A DNA stretch of 64,000 nucleotides from an uncultured Eubacteriales bacterium (GCA_948527295.1 CAOSWK010000001.1:343869-407868); one strand, 5' to 3'; shown: positions 8,700-17,491, counted from the first letter of the stretch. Program-made: numbers and translations. Notes: generated by a model not told the origin, from the sequence alone.

Positions 8700-9233
8700 A
8701 TGGGCTTTTTAGCGGTAATTTTCTTGATTTTGCTGTTCGCGCTGTTTTTATTTTCTTTTCGGATAAAAAATGACGTAAAGGCGCTAAATGCCCGGCATGA
8801 ACCAAAAGAACTGAAATTTGGAAGCGGCAAAAAGTCCGCTCTGGTGGTCTATCAGCCGACGAAACACGGAGCAGAGGCCGAATTAACGATGGCTCTTGCT
8901 GATTGTTTAGCGCAAAACGGCTACACAGTCACGGTGAATTATCCTTCGTACGAGCTTAAATATATTTTGAGCGAATACGACCTGCTGGTGTTTGGCTCTG
9001 GCGTGTGCGTTGGCCGAGTGTCGCCGATCTTGAGCGAATACATAATGACGCACCCGTTTAAAAACAAGAAGGTTTTGGTGTACACGGTGGACCGAAACGC
9101 CGGGGACCTTACCGATTTAAACGAGCTAAAAATCTTGATTGACGCGCAAAATAACGATGTCCACGCAATAAAAGTGAGCAAAGGGCAAGAGGCCGAGCTT
9201 ACCGGCCTTGTCCGCAATTTGGTTAATAATTAA
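8700..9233 (+). CDS. membrane-anchored flavodoxin-like protein
   Basis: A 177-residue protein with one N-terminal transmembrane helix (about residues 2-20) and a flavodoxin-like alpha/beta domain. ALVVYQPTKHGAEAELTMAL resembles the FMN-phosphate loop region, and LLVFGSGVCVGRVSP and KKVLVYTVDRNAG follow in the usual order. The family TGxT phosphate loop is altered (QPTKHG), so FMN binding is not assured. The start ATG lies nine bases after GGAGG. It shares a transcript with the thioesterase and ends at a two-way hairpin terminator. Confidence 0.6.
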   Translation: MGFLAVIFLILLFALFLFSFRIKNDVKALNARHEPKELKFGSGKKSALVVYQPTKHGAEAELTMALADCLAQNGYTVTVNYPSYELKYILSEYDLLVFGSGVCVGRVSPILSEYIMTHPFKNKKVLVYTVDRNAGDLTDLNELKILIDAQNNDVHAIKVSKGQEAELTGLVRNLVNN

Positions 9234-9252
9234 ATAAATTTTTATAAAAGAA

Positions 9253-9300
9253 AATACCCCAGATGTCGCATCACACAGGGCGGCAACCGGGGTATTAATT
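9253..9300. terminator. bidirectional terminator between convergent genes
   Basis: AATACCCC pairs with GGGGTATT across a 28-base loop. T-rich tracts follow on both strands, which suits its position between the flavodoxin-like gene and argS. Confidence 0.7.
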
Positions 9301-9308
9301 TTGAAAAC

Positions 9309-11006
9309 CTACATGCTTTCGGGTACGCTGATTTTAAGCATATTCAAAACGTTACTAATAACGGTCTTTACGCAGACGCAAAGGCTAATCCGCGCGAACA
9401 TCAGGGGCTCGTCGTCGCAATTAACGCGGCAAGAGTTGTAAAATTTATGGAACAGAGTGGCCAAGGCGACCACATAGCGCGTGATGCGGGTCGGATCGTA
9501 ACTTTTCGCAGAGTCAACGATCTCGCCGGTGTACATGGCCAAATGCCGGATCAAATCGCGTTCCTCCGGGGTGTTAAGCAAAGAAAGTTCTGCTAAAGAG
9601 CAGGCCCGAGGCCGAATATTCTCCTTTTCAAGCGCCCGCAAAATGCTGCAAATCCGAGCGTGCGCGTACTGCACGTAGTAAACGGGGTTCTGGGCGTCCT
9701 CTTTGACCGCCAAATCGAGGTCGAAATCCATCTGAGTGTTGGCCTCGCGCATGTTAAAAATGAATCTGGCCGAGTCCACCGAGACTTCGTCCAAAAGGTC
9801 GGCGAGCTGAATGGCCTTGCCGGTACGCTTGCTCATGCGAACGACCTGGCCGTCTTTAACGAGCTTCACAAGCTGCATCAAAATGACCTCCAGCTTGTTC
9901 CCATCCAGGCCAATAGCGTCCATAGCGCCCTTGACGCGCGCGACATGCCCGTGGTGATCGGCGCCCCAGATGTCGATGCAAAGATCAAAGCCGCGCTTAA
10001 CGAATTTGTTGCGGTGATAAGCAATATCGGCGGCGAAATAGGTGGGGTTGCCGTTCTGGCGGACCAAAACCTCGTCCTTCTCGGAGCCAAACTTAGTCGC
10101 CTTGTACCACAAAGCGCCGTCGAGCTCATAAGTCATGCCGTTATTCTTCAAAATCTCGATAGTCTCAGTAATCTCGCCGTTGTTGTGCAGATCGCTCTCG
10201 TGGAACCACTTGTCAAAAACGATGCGGTATTTCTCGAGGTCAACCATCATCTTAGTGATGTTCTTCGGCAGCGCAAAGTCAATCAACGCCTGCTGACGAA
10301 TAGCCGGGTCAACGTTCAAGTAGCTGTCACCGTTCAGATCAATAAATTCCTGTGCCAAATCCTTAATATCCTCACCGTGATAGCTATCCTCGGGCAGCGG
10401 GTGATTTTCCTCGCCGTCAAGAAGCTGCAAATAGCGGACCTCTAAGGACATCCCAAACTTGTCAATCTGATTCCCCGCGTCATTTATATAAAACTCGCGC
10501 CAAACATCAAAGCCAGCCGCATCCAAAACCGCAGCCAAGCAGTCTCCCAAAGCGCCACCCCGAGCATTTCCCATGTGCATGGGCCCGGTGGGGTTTGCCG
10601 AGACAAACTCAACCATAACTTTCTTGCCCTTACCAAAGTCAGAACGGCCGTAGTCAGCGCCAAGCGCCAAAATGTCATTCACAACAGAAGCGTAAAATTC
10701 TTTAGCAAAGAAAAAGTTGATAAACCCAGGGCCGGCAATCTCGAACCGGTCAAAAAGACTACCGCTCAAATCCAAGTTCTGACCGATAATCTCCGCAATT
10801 TTAATGGGAGCCATGCCAAATTTTTTGGCATTCACCATAGCAACGTTAGAAGAAAAATCCCCGTTCTTGCGGTCGGCAGGAGTCTCCACATTAACGCAAA
10901 TGGCCTCATAAACAGGCGGCAAAGCCTCACTCTTAACGGCCGCGTCAACAGCAGCGCCAATAATCCTCTTCAAATCGTCAATAGCCCCAAACACGATCTT
11001 AGACAT
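9309..11006 (-). CDS. argS: arginyl-tRNA synthetase
   Basis: A 565-residue class I synthetase charging tRNA-Arg. It has the N-terminal ArgRS additional domain, then PTGPMHMGNARGG (HIGH-type ATP motif), REFYINDAGNQ, WGADHHGHVARV, the KMSKS-type RMSKRTGKA loop, and the DALR anticodon-binding domain at the C-terminus. The start is the ATG nine bases after GGAGG; a preceding in-frame ATG directly abuts the ribosome site and is unlikely. It overlaps the end of the DUF1934 gene by 8 bases. The pairing of this gene with argS also occurs in Bacillus subtilis (ywiB-argS). Confidence 0.96.
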   Translation of the reverse strand: MSKIVFGAIDDLKRIIGAAVDAAVKSEALPPVYEAICVNVETPADRKNGDFSSNVAMVNAKKFGMAPIKIAEIIGQNLDLSGSLFDRFEIAGPGFINFFFAKEFYASVVNDILALGADYGRSDFGKGKKVMVEFVSANPTGPMHMGNARGGALGDCLAAVLDAAGFDVWREFYINDAGNQIDKFGMSLEVRYLQLLDGEENHPLPEDSYHGEDIKDLAQEFIDLNGDSYLNVDPAIRQQALIDFALPKNITKMMVDLEKYRIVFDKWFHESDLHNNGEITETIEILKNNGMTYELDGALWYKATKFGSEKDEVLVRQNGNPTYFAADIAYHRNKFVKRGFDLCIDIWGADHHGHVARVKGAMDAIGLDGNKLEVILMQLVKLVKDGQVVRMSKRTGKAIQLADLLDEVSVDSARFIFNMREANTQMDFDLDLAVKEDAQNPVYYVQYAHARICSILRALEKENIRPRACSLAELSLLNTPEERDLIRHLAMYTGEIVDSAKSYDPTRITRYVVALATLFHKFYNSCRVNCDDEPLMFARISLCVCVKTVISNVLNMLKISVPESM

Positions 11007-11442
11007 CCCCGTCATCCTCCTTAACATCCACAACAATTTTGTTCTCGCTAAAAGCCGCACCGCCGGAGTCCAAAGCGTAACGAATAGCAATACGGCAACG
11101 GCCATCACCAAAATCGCAAGCCAAATCATGCACCAAAACGCCCAAATTAAAGCTCCCAGCATCGGTAAAATAAGTGCAAACATGGCGAGCGTTTTTCTCA
11201 AATATAAGTTTAACCGATTGCGTGCCGTTTCGCAATACACAAACAGAGCCCGGGCCCAAAATTTTGATGGTGCAGGCAGTCCGGCAGTCGCCAATGACCT
11301 CATCGTAAGAGATATCCGCCACCCCAAGCACAGAGTCAACACAGCAGCGGCACGGAGCCGAAAACTCAAATTCCTCAACTTGTCCATTACAGGCCTGGCG
11401 GCTAAAAACAGACACGACCGGCTTTTTGTACTGCCGCAGCAT
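10999..11442 (-). CDS. DUF1934 (YwiB-like) small beta-barrel protein
   Basis: A 147-residue protein of the YwiB/DUF1934 type with lipocalin-like alternating beta pattern (QVEEFEFSAPC, SVCVLRNGTQSVKLIFEKN, VDVKEDD). Its function is unknown. It lies between murI and argS, overlapping argS by a few bases, so translation is probably coupled. The ATG at 11442 follows the murI stop; another ATG 21 bases upstream inside murI is possible. Confidence 0.75.
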   Translation of the reverse strand: MLRQYKKPVVSVFSRQACNGQVEEFEFSAPCRCCVDSVLGVADISYDEVIGDCRTACTIKILGPGSVCVLRNGTQSVKLIFEKNARHVCTYFTDAGSFNLGVLVHDLACDFGDGRCRIAIRYALDSGGAAFSENKIVVDVKEDDGDV

Positions 11443-11446
11443 CGGA

Positions 11447-12289
11447 TTATGTAAACCTCTCATTAAAAGAAGCCGGCGAGTACTTCTCAATATCGACCAT
11501 TTTAACCTTCGAAGTGACGTTCTGCTGCAGAAAAAGTTCGGCATTTTTCGAAAAACTGCTCACAGTGTCGCTAACATAAAAAGTGCACGAGCCAGAAGTC
11601 TTGTGCTCGGCCAAGTTCTCGGAAAACCGAAGGATATTCGCAGCAAAAACGGCGGCTTCTCGGCCAGAGTCAACCAAGCGAACCTCCGGACCAATGACTC
11701 TAGAGATGATCTCGCTGATGATGGGGTAGTGAGTGCAGCCAAAAATCAAAGTGTCAATCTTCTTGCTGCGAAGCCCCGCAAGATACTTCTCGGCAATAAT
11801 CAAAGTGGCCTGATTGTCGCTCTCAATAAAGCCGTTCTCGACCAAAGGCACAAACAAAGGGCAGTCCTGCTCAAAAATCTGAAAATGCGGATTAATCTTA
11901 AGCAGCTCGCGCCGATATGCACCGCTTTTAATAGTCGCCGTAGTACCAATAATCCCGATCCTGTTGTTTCGAGTAACGTTGGCGGCAGCAGTGGCGGTAG
12001 GTTTAACCACGCCGGTAAACGGAACGTCAATTTTCACCGCGCTCTCGTCAAGAGTAGAGCTGACCGTGCCGCATGCCGCCAAGATCATCTTAACGTCCAA
12101 AGACTTCAAAAACTCAATATCCTGCAAAGCGTACTTCAAGATAGTCTTCTGGCTCTTGTCACCGTAAGGCACGCGCCCAGTGTCGCCAAAATAAACAATA
12201 TTCTCGTGCGGCAAAACCTTCAAAAGCTCCTTAACCGCAGTCAGGCCGCCAAGTCCAGAGTCAAAAACACCAATAGCTTTATTATTCAT
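11447..12289 (-). CDS. murI: glutamate racemase
   Basis: A 280-residue racemase making D-glutamate for peptidoglycan. The opening is IGVFDSGLGGLTA (catalytic Asp), then FGDTGRVPYG. The two catalytic cysteines are in AACGTVSSTL and FGCTHYPI. The first Cys motif has Gly where many family members have Asn (AACNT), a variant that should not abolish activity. The start overlaps the end of ddl by 8 bases, indicating coupled translation of D-Ala-D-Ala ligase and D-Glu production. Confidence 0.94.
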   Translation of the reverse strand: MNNKAIGVFDSGLGGLTAVKELLKVLPHENIVYFGDTGRVPYGDKSQKTILKYALQDIEFLKSLDVKMILAACGTVSSTLDESAVKIDVPFTGVVKPTATAAANVTRNNRIGIIGTTATIKSGAYRRELLKINPHFQIFEQDCPLFVPLVENGFIESDNQATLIIAEKYLAGLRSKKIDTLIFGCTHYPIISEIISRVIGPEVRLVDSGREAAVFAANILRFSENLAEHKTSGSCTFYVSDTVSSFSKNAELFLQQNVTSKVKMVDIEKYSPASFNERFT

Positions 12290-13367
12290 CCAAGTTTGCC
12301 CTCTTTAAAGCCAGATTAATCAGCCGGTCAATAAGCTCCGCAAACGGGATTCCAGTGCGCTCAAAGAGCTTCGGATACATGCTAATAGAAGTAAAACCGG
12401 GAAAGGTGTTTATCTCATTCAAATAAACCTCGTTGCTGCCGCGCTCAACAAAAAAGTCAACACGAGCAAGCCCAGAGCAGCTCATGGTTTTGTAGGCTTT
12501 TATTGCGATTTCGCGAATGCGATTAGAGACCTCATCGCCGATGTGGGCGGGGATGTAGAGCTTAGAATTGTTGTTAATATACTTGGCCTCGTAGTCGTAA
12601 AATTCGTTTGCAGCCGCAATCTCGCCCACAATGGAGGCAATCGGGCTCTCGTTCCCCAAAGCAGCGCATTCAACCTCTTGCCCAACAATGGCCTCCTCAA
12701 CCAAAACGCGGTCGTCTTCGTTAAGAGCGGTCTTTATGGCGCCAAACAAGCCCTCGCGCGAGGTAACCTTGGTAACGCCAACAGAAGAGCCCGCATTAGA
12801 GGGCTTAACAAAAACCGGATATCCCGGCAAAGTCTTCTCAACGTGGTCAAGACAGCGCTCGGAGTCCTCGTTAAAGTCGTTTTTAGTAAAAAAAGCAAAC
12901 TTAGCCTTCTTGACGCCGGCAAAGCCTAGAATAATGTTCGTGCAAATTTTATCCATGCAAGTGGCGGAGGAAAGCAAGTCGCAGCCCACAAAAGGAATCT
13001 TGGCAAGTTGAAAAAGCCCCTGAATAGTGCCGTCCTCACCGTTTTTGCCGTGCAAAACAGGGATAATAACGTCAATTTTCAAAGTAGAGTATTGGCCGCC
13101 GGCAAGAACAAAAAGGCCGCCCGTAGAGGCATCTGGCGATATAAATGCAGCTTTTTTATTTTGAATATCCTGCTCCCATTCGCCGTTTGAGATTTTGGCA
13201 ACATCGCCGCTATAAAGGAACCATTCGCCCTTTTTGGTGATGCCAACTAGCAAAATATCGTACTTTTCTTTAGAAATATTCTCTATAATAGCAGTGGCAG
13301 AGCGCCTAGAAACTTCGTGTTCCGAAGAGGCGCCGCCAAACAAAATAGCAACAACTTTTTTCTTCAT
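12282..13367 (-). CDS. ddl: D-alanine--D-alanine ligase
   Basis: A 361-residue ATP-grasp ligase joining two D-Ala for peptidoglycan stem peptides. The N-terminal loop VAILFGGASSEHEVS, HGKNGEDGTIQGLFQ, the ATP-grasp GYPVFVKPSNAGSSVGVTK and the metal-binding EVYLNEINTFPGFT are all intact. The ATG follows GGGAGG by ten bases; an upstream in-frame ATG has no ribosome site. First gene of the minus-strand ddl-murI-DUF1934-argS transcript. Confidence 0.95.
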   Translation of the reverse strand: MKKKVVAILFGGASSEHEVSRRSATAIIENISKEKYDILLVGITKKGEWFLYSGDVAKISNGEWEQDIQNKKAAFISPDASTGGLFVLAGGQYSTLKIDVIIPVLHGKNGEDGTIQGLFQLAKIPFVGCDLLSSATCMDKICTNIILGFAGVKKAKFAFFTKNDFNEDSERCLDHVEKTLPGYPVFVKPSNAGSSVGVTKVTSREGLFGAIKTALNEDDRVLVEEAIVGQEVECAALGNESPIASIVGEIAAANEFYDYEAKYINNNSKLYIPAHIGDEVSNRIREIAIKAYKTMSCSGLARVDFFVERGSNEVYLNEINTFPGFTSISMYPKLFERTGIPFAELIDRLINLALKRANLDE

Positions 13368-13390
13368 TATAAAAAACCTCCCACAAGTTA

Positions 13391-13419
13391 ATATTACCAT
13401 ATTGGCGCAAATGGTTCAA
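13391..13419 (-). promoter_or_regulatory. promoter of ddl-murI-argS operon
   Basis: Read on the minus strand: TTGAAC, 17 bases, TAATAT, ending about 24 bases upstream of the ddl start. Confidence 0.55.
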
Positions 13420-13503
13420 TAAAATTAAAAAATTTTTGCGCCGTAGCCAACAATAGAAAAATGTGCTAAAATAGCATTAGAGTATAAATTAGGAGTGACT
13501 GTT

Positions 13504-14331
13504 TTGAGGGATAAGGCGCTAAAAATCATAGGTGAAAAATTAAGCGAAGTGCTGTCAAAAAGCGGATACAACAAGGTTAAAGCCGAAAATAATGATACAT
13601 CCATATTGTTTGCAAAAGAATCGACGGGTAGCGGGTTTGCGGTGAATTTTGAAGAATCGAAAAATCAGTTTGAGCTTTTAAGTTGCGAAGTAGAGAACGG
13701 CAGGGTATCGGAAGATTCGGAGAACAAGGTGCTTTCCACCTGGCTGTTTGATCCGCAGTCTGACACCGAAAGAGAAGCCAAAGACATAGCCGCGGACTTT
13801 GCAGAAACGGTGCGGGGCGCAACAGGTAAGGCTGGCAGTAAAAAGGTTGCAAAGAAAAAGAAAAAAGGCGAAGACGAAGATAGCGCGAGCTCGCTGTTTT
13901 TGATGAACAGGATAGCGAATATTTTTCCGGAGCTAAAAGAGAGCCTGCAGCAGGAAAAAGAAAGCTACGAAAACTTTAGAGGGGTAACCTTTGCGCGAGA
14001 GAAGGCATTGCCGCTGGTAAAAGAGGTGCTAACAAGCGAAGAGCCCAAGGATAAGTTTAAGAAGTTGTGCACGGTATTTAGCAATTTGTACGATTCTGGT
14101 GACCTGGACACAAAAGCCATCATAACCATTGTATTTTTAAATGCGATTGATGACACAACCGCGCGCGAAAACATCGGTGCGGCGGTTAGCAAAGAGCTGC
14201 AAATTGCGATGAAAGAGGCATTTAAGCTAAAAGGAAAAAAGATAAAACCAGAAAAAATAAAGAAAAAATCGACATTCATTTCCGATACACTAAGTGCAGC
14301 GCAGGCACAACAGGCTCAGCAGAGAAAATAG
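13504..14331 (+). CDS. conserved protein of unknown function
   Basis: A 275-residue cytoplasmic protein that I do not recognise. An N-terminal alpha/beta part of about 105 residues is joined by a very basic linker (KKVAKKKKKG, about residues 117-126) and an acidic patch to a helical C-terminal domain (FLMNRIANIFPELKESL onward) with a basic end. The TTG start lies eight bases after AGGAG; an overlapping GTG would abut that site. An extended -10 (TGCTAAAAT) precedes it. It lies divergent from ddl and just upstream of rpmG-secE-nusG. Confidence 0.6.
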   Translation: MRDKALKIIGEKLSEVLSKSGYNKVKAENNDTSILFAKESTGSGFAVNFEESKNQFELLSCEVENGRVSEDSENKVLSTWLFDPQSDTEREAKDIAADFAETVRGATGKAGSKKVAKKKKKGEDEDSASSLFLMNRIANIFPELKESLQQEKESYENFRGVTFAREKALPLVKEVLTSEEPKDKFKKLCTVFSNLYDSGDLDTKAIITIVFLNAIDDTTARENIGAAVSKELQIAMKEAFKLKGKKIKPEKIKKKSTFISDTLSAAQAQQAQQRK

Positions 14332-14390
14332 CCACGCAAAACCCTGAAAACTCGCGAAGTATAAGCTTGCAAAAATGTGACAGAAAATAC

Positions 14391-14420
14391 TTGACGAAAA
14401 CTTGTGAATTGTGGTATAGT
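14391..14420 (+). promoter_or_regulatory. promoter of rpmG-secE-nusG
   Basis: TTGACG, 18 bases, TATAGT, about 80 bases upstream of rpmG. Confidence 0.65.
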
Positions 14421-14502
14421 ATATTTACCTCTAAATAAAGGCTGTGTTTTTTGTGCTTTTTAGAGGGAGGCTAAAAATTCCGATATACCGGGAGGTGCCG
14501 TC

Positions 14503-14652
14503 ATGCGAGTAAAAATTACATTAGCCTGCACAGAGTGCAAACAGCGCAATTATGATACAATGAAAAATAAAAAAAATGATCCTGACAGGCTTGAAATGAA
14601 CAAGTACTGTAGGTTCTGCAAAAAACATACCTTGCACAAAGAAACAAAGTAA
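14503..14652 (+). CDS. rpmG: 50S ribosomal protein L33, zinc-binding form
   Basis: A 49-residue protein ([17 protein letters not shown] at the start) with two CxxC pairs (CTEC and CRFC) that form the zinc ribbon of the C+ type of L33. The end ([10 protein letters not shown]) is typical. GGAGGTG lies seven bases upstream of the ATG. It heads the usual rpmG-secE-nusG-rplK-rplA order of Firmicutes. Confidence 0.95.
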   Translation: MRVKITLACTECKQRNYDTMKNKKNDPDRLEMNKYCRFCKKHTLHKETK

Positions 14653-14674
14653 ATTTTAAAAGGGGGCCTTTTTT

Positions 14675-14905
14675 ATGGCAAAGAAAGCACATGCAGATGG
14701 CAAAGTCAATGTATTTAAACGAATTGGTAAATTTTTTGTTGATTGCAAAAGCGAGCTAAAAAAAGTAGTTTGGCCAACGATTGGATCCACCTTTAAAGAT
14801 ACTTGGGTTGTTTTATCATCAATTTTTGTTAGTGCGGTTTTTGTGGGTGCTTTAGATTACCTTTTGACTATGGGATTTGGCACAATTATGCACATTGCCA
14901 ACTGA
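14675..14905 (+). CDS. secE: preprotein translocase subunit SecE
   Basis: A 76-residue single-span SecE. A basic N-terminus leads into the conserved amphipathic block FFVDCKSELKKVVWPT and a C-terminal transmembrane helix (about residues 47-70). It stabilises the SecYEG channel. Position between rpmG and nusG is diagnostic. Confidence 0.95.
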   Translation: MAKKAHADGKVNVFKRIGKFFVDCKSELKKVVWPTIGSTFKDTWVVLSSIFVSAVFVGALDYLLTMGFGTIMHIAN

Positions 14906-14923
14906 TGCGCCTAGGGGGAAGTT

Positions 14924-15445
14924 ATGGCAGAAGAAGCTAAATGGTACATTGTGCATACCTACTCGGGGTATGAGAATAAGGTTGCCTCGAACCTTGAGAA
15001 GACTATTGAAAACAGGGGTTTGCGCGACTTGATTCAAGAGATCTTTGTGCCTATGGAGACTGTTACTGAGATTAAAGATAACCAGAAGCGCGAGGTTGAG
15101 CGCAAAGTTTTTCCGGGGTATGTGCTTATCAAGATGGTCTTGACGGATGAGACTTGGTATGTTGTGAGGAATATTCGAGGTTGCACGGGTTTTGTAGGGC
15201 CTTCGTCTAAACCGAGTCCGCTGACTGAAGAGGAAGTTAAACGCCTTGGGGTTGAGAAAAATTCGGTAGAAGTTAATTACGGCGTTGGTGACCGGGTTGT
15301 TATTATTGATGGCCCGCTGGAAGATAACGTGGGCACGGTTGAGGAGCTCGACACGGCTAACGATTATGTGCGAGTCAACGTTATGATGTTTGGCCGCAAC
15401 ACACCGGTTGAACTGGATTTATCGCAAGTTCAGCTTGCGGATTGA
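14924..15445 (+). CDS. nusG: transcription termination/antitermination factor NusG
   Basis: A 173-residue NusG with an N-terminal NGN domain (WYIVHTYSGYENKVA, FPGYVLIKM, VRNIRGCTGFVG) and a C-terminal KOW domain (VGDRVVIIDGPLEDNVG). It binds RNA polymerase and couples transcription to ribosomes or to pausing signals. The start ATG is preceded by GGGGGAAG. Confidence 0.97.
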   Translation: MAEEAKWYIVHTYSGYENKVASNLEKTIENRGLRDLIQEIFVPMETVTEIKDNQKREVERKVFPGYVLIKMVLTDETWYVVRNIRGCTGFVGPSSKPSPLTEEEVKRLGVEKNSVEVNYGVGDRVVIIDGPLEDNVGTVEELDTANDYVRVNVMMFGRNTPVELDLSQVQLAD

Positions 15446-15624
15446 TTTATTTTTGTGATGAACGGGATTTTTTTGAATAGTGCAAGAGGGGCTAAAGAAA
15501 TGCAAGAGGCCTAAGAAACACAAGTGGGTCAAGGTGTGCAGAGACAAGGCCAGAGGGTCAAAATTCAAAAAGGCCCAAGGGTTTAAGTTGCAATAGCGCG
15601 AGGTTGATATCTGTTCGTCACGAT

Positions 15625-15688
15625 GTAGGCTTTAGGCCTACGGGTGGGAGGAGCCAGAAAATTTTGAACTGGTTCCGCATTTTACCAC
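15625..15688 (+). promoter_or_regulatory. L1-type ribosomal leader upstream of rplK
   Basis: A small hairpin (GTAGGC/GCCTAC) is followed by CGGGTGGGAGGA, CAGAAA and TTTTACCAC in that order. The same three blocks recur before rplA. The GTGGG...CCAC architecture resembles the L1-binding autoregulatory element known in front of Firmicutes rplK and rplA. The remaining spacer back to nusG is purine-rich and holds no gene. Confidence 0.6.
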
Positions 15689-15708
15689 AAATTTTGGAGG
15701 TGCAAAAA

Positions 15709-16134
15709 ATGGCTCAAAAAGTCACTGGTTTTATTAAGCTGCAAATTCCTGCTGGCAAGGCAACTCCGGCGCCACCTGTTGGTCCGGCGCTTGGTCAGCA
15801 CGGTGTTAATATCATGGCGTTCACTAAGGAGTTTAATGAACGCACAAAGAACGACGCAGGGCTGATTATCCCTGTTGTCATTACGGTTTATGCCGATCGC
15901 TCGTTCACTTTTGTGACGAAAACTCCGCCGGCCGCTGTACTTATTAAAAAGGCTTGCGGAATTGAAAGCGGTTCGGGTGTTCCGAATAAAAATAAGGTTG
16001 CAAAAATTACCCGCGAACAAGTCAAAAAGATTGCTGAACAGAAGATGCAAGACCTGAATGCTGCAAATGTCGACACTGCGATGAGTATGATTGCCGGCAC
16101 GGCGCGCAGCATGGGCATAGAAGTAATCGATTGA
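15709..16134 (+). CDS. rplK: 50S ribosomal protein L11
   Basis: A 141-residue L11 beginning [16 protein letters not shown], with [18 protein letters not shown] and the C-terminal rRNA-binding end ([15 protein letters not shown]). It is part of the GTPase-associated centre. The ATG follows TTGGAGGTG; a longer frame upstream would run into the leader element. Confidence 0.98.
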   Translation: MAQKVTGFIKLQIPAGKATPAPPVGPALGQHGVNIMAFTKEFNERTKNDAGLIIPVVITVYADRSFTFVTKTPPAAVLIKKACGIESGSGVPNKNKVAKITREQVKKIAEQKMQDLNAANVDTAMSMIAGTARSMGIEVID

Positions 16135-16140
16135 TTTACC

Positions 16141-16172
16141 CGGGTGGGAGGACAGAAATCCGATTTTACCAC
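16141..16172 (+). promoter_or_regulatory. L1-type leader motif upstream of rplA
   Basis: CGGGTGGGAGGA, CAGAAA and TTTTACCAC repeat the arrangement before rplK, with a shorter spacer. A dual site would let free L1 tune both cistrons. Confidence 0.6.
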
Positions 16173-16191
16173 TTAATAGGGAGGAAAACCA

Positions 16192-16887
16192 ATGAAACAC
16201 GGTAAAAAATATGTTGATAGCGCGAAGCTTATCGACAAAACTAAATTATATGATACTGACGAGGCCTTGGACCTTTGCGTTAAGACGGCCACTGCTAAAT
16301 TTGATGAAACTGTTGAGGTTCACGTTAAGCTGGGGGTTGATTCTCGGCATGCGGACCAGCAGGTGCGCGGAGCTATTGTTTTGCCTAATGGAACCGGCAA
16401 GAATATTAGAGTGCTGGCCATTTGTAAGGGCGAGAACACTAAATTAGCGCAAGAAGCCGGTGCAGACTTTGTGGGCGCAGAGGAAATGGTTACGAAGATC
16501 CAAAACGAAGGCTGGATGGACTTTGATGTGCTTATCACTACGCCTGATATGATGGCGCTTGTTGGCCGATTGGGTAAAGTTTTGGGCCCGAGGGGCTTGA
16601 TGCCAAACCCGAAGGCTGGTACGGTTGCGCCGGATATTGCTAAGGCCATTAGGGAAGCTAAGTCTGGTAAGATTGAGTATCGGTTGGATAAAACGAATAT
16701 TATCCACTGCATGATCGGTAAGGCTTCTTTTGGCAAGGATAAACTTGTTGAGAACTTTGATGCTTTGCTTGGTGCGATTGTAAAGGCGAAACCGGCGGCA
16801 GCAAAAGGGCAATATATTAGGTCTTGTGTGGTTTCATCTACCATGGGGCCAGGTATTGCGCTTAATCCGAACAAAGTTGGGGTATAA
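16192..16887 (+). CDS. rplA: 50S ribosomal protein L1
   Basis: A 231-residue L1 of usual length. It contains [25 protein letters not shown], the [14 protein letters not shown] signature and the C-terminal STMGPG block. It forms the L1 stalk and, in many bacteria, represses its own operon by binding the leader. GGGAGG lies upstream of the ATG. Confidence 0.98.
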   Translation: MKHGKKYVDSAKLIDKTKLYDTDEALDLCVKTATAKFDETVEVHVKLGVDSRHADQQVRGAIVLPNGTGKNIRVLAICKGENTKLAQEAGADFVGAEEMVTKIQNEGWMDFDVLITTPDMMALVGRLGKVLGPRGLMPNPKAGTVAPDIAKAIREAKSGKIEYRLDKTNIIHCMIGKASFGKDKLVENFDALLGAIVKAKPAAAKGQYIRSCVVSSTMGPGIALNPNKVGV

Positions 16888-16904
16888 AATATAGTATATA
16901 TAAA

Positions 16905-16940
16905 AGGTGACCAATTATCACATGTTTGGTCACTTTTTTT
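16905..16940 (+). terminator. rho-independent terminator of the rplKA operon
   Basis: GGTGACCAA pairs with TTGGTCACT around an 11-base loop and is followed by seven T residues. Confidence 0.9.
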
Positions 16941-16950
16941 GCATAAAAGT

Positions 16951-16980
16951 AGCCCTCATTGCGATTAATGAGGGCTTTTT
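16951..16980. terminator. second hairpin terminator, likely two-way
   Basis: AGCCCTCATT and AATGAGGGCT form a perfect 10-bp stem with a 6-base loop followed by TTTTT on the plus strand. It lies between convergent rplA and the SASP gene. Confidence 0.8.
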
Positions 16981-16996
16981 GATATGTTTAATTAAC

Positions 16997-17188
16997 TTAC
17001 TTCATGTTATTTTCGTATTGCTCTATCATTTTTTTAACCATCTGGCCACCGACAGAACCGGCTTCTCTAGAAGTTAATTCGCCATTGTAGCCTTCTTTAA
17101 GATTCACACCGACTTCGTTAGCAGCTTCCATCTTAAACTTATCAAGAGCCTTACGAGCCTCTGGGACAACGACTGAATTCTTAGCCAT
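16997..17188 (-). CDS. alpha/beta-type small acid-soluble spore protein
   Basis: A 63-residue SASP that coats and protects spore DNA. Both conserved blocks are present: KMEAANEVGV, the site cut by the germination protease GPR, and YNGELTSREAGSVGGQMVK. The ATG nine bases after GGAG was preferred to one only three bases away. Expression in the forespore under sigma-G is expected from the family; no clean sigma-G promoter was recognised upstream. Confidence 0.93.
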   Translation of the reverse strand: MAKNSVVVPEARKALDKFKMEAANEVGVNLKEGYNGELTSREAGSVGGQMVKKMIEQYENNMK

Positions 17189-17216
17189 AATCATTCACTC
17201 CTTTTCAAAAATACAG

Positions 17217-17248
17217 ATATTATTTGCGTTTGCACTAATATTATTTGC
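17217..17248. repeat. direct repeat of ATATTATTTGC in the SASP upstream region
   Basis: Two identical 11-base copies start 21 bases apart, that is about two helical turns, 29-60 bases upstream of the SASP start. Two sites on one DNA face could bind a regulator. The rest of this roughly 300-base gap is AT-rich with no gene. Confidence 0.55.
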
Positions 17249-17416
17249 AAAAAAAGAGCGGATTATCATCGGAAATTTGCGGATAAAATTTTGGGTTTAT
17301 CTAGAATTTTTGTAATTTTAGCGCGGGATTATACAAATAGTAAAACAAAAACTTATGATATAAATATTTTGCAAAATTGGAAGGATAATATTCATATTTA
17401 GAGCGATTTTTTGAGT

Positions 17417-17446
17417 TTGATTGGTTTACAATTTTAAAATTATAAT
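17417..17446 (+). promoter_or_regulatory. promoter of the comEA-like gene
   Basis: TTGATT, 18 bases, TATAAT; an alternative reading is TTTACA, 17 bases, TAAAAT within the same stretch. Confidence 0.5.
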
Positions 17447-17491
17447 ATAAAATCTGTATTAGAAACGTAAAATATTTGGGGGAGTCGTGCA

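Noticed and set aside
9660..10445. A 261-codon plus-strand frame opposite argS
   Set aside because: It mirrors argS codon structure, lacks a ribosome site and has no recognisable domain; argS motifs are unmistakable.
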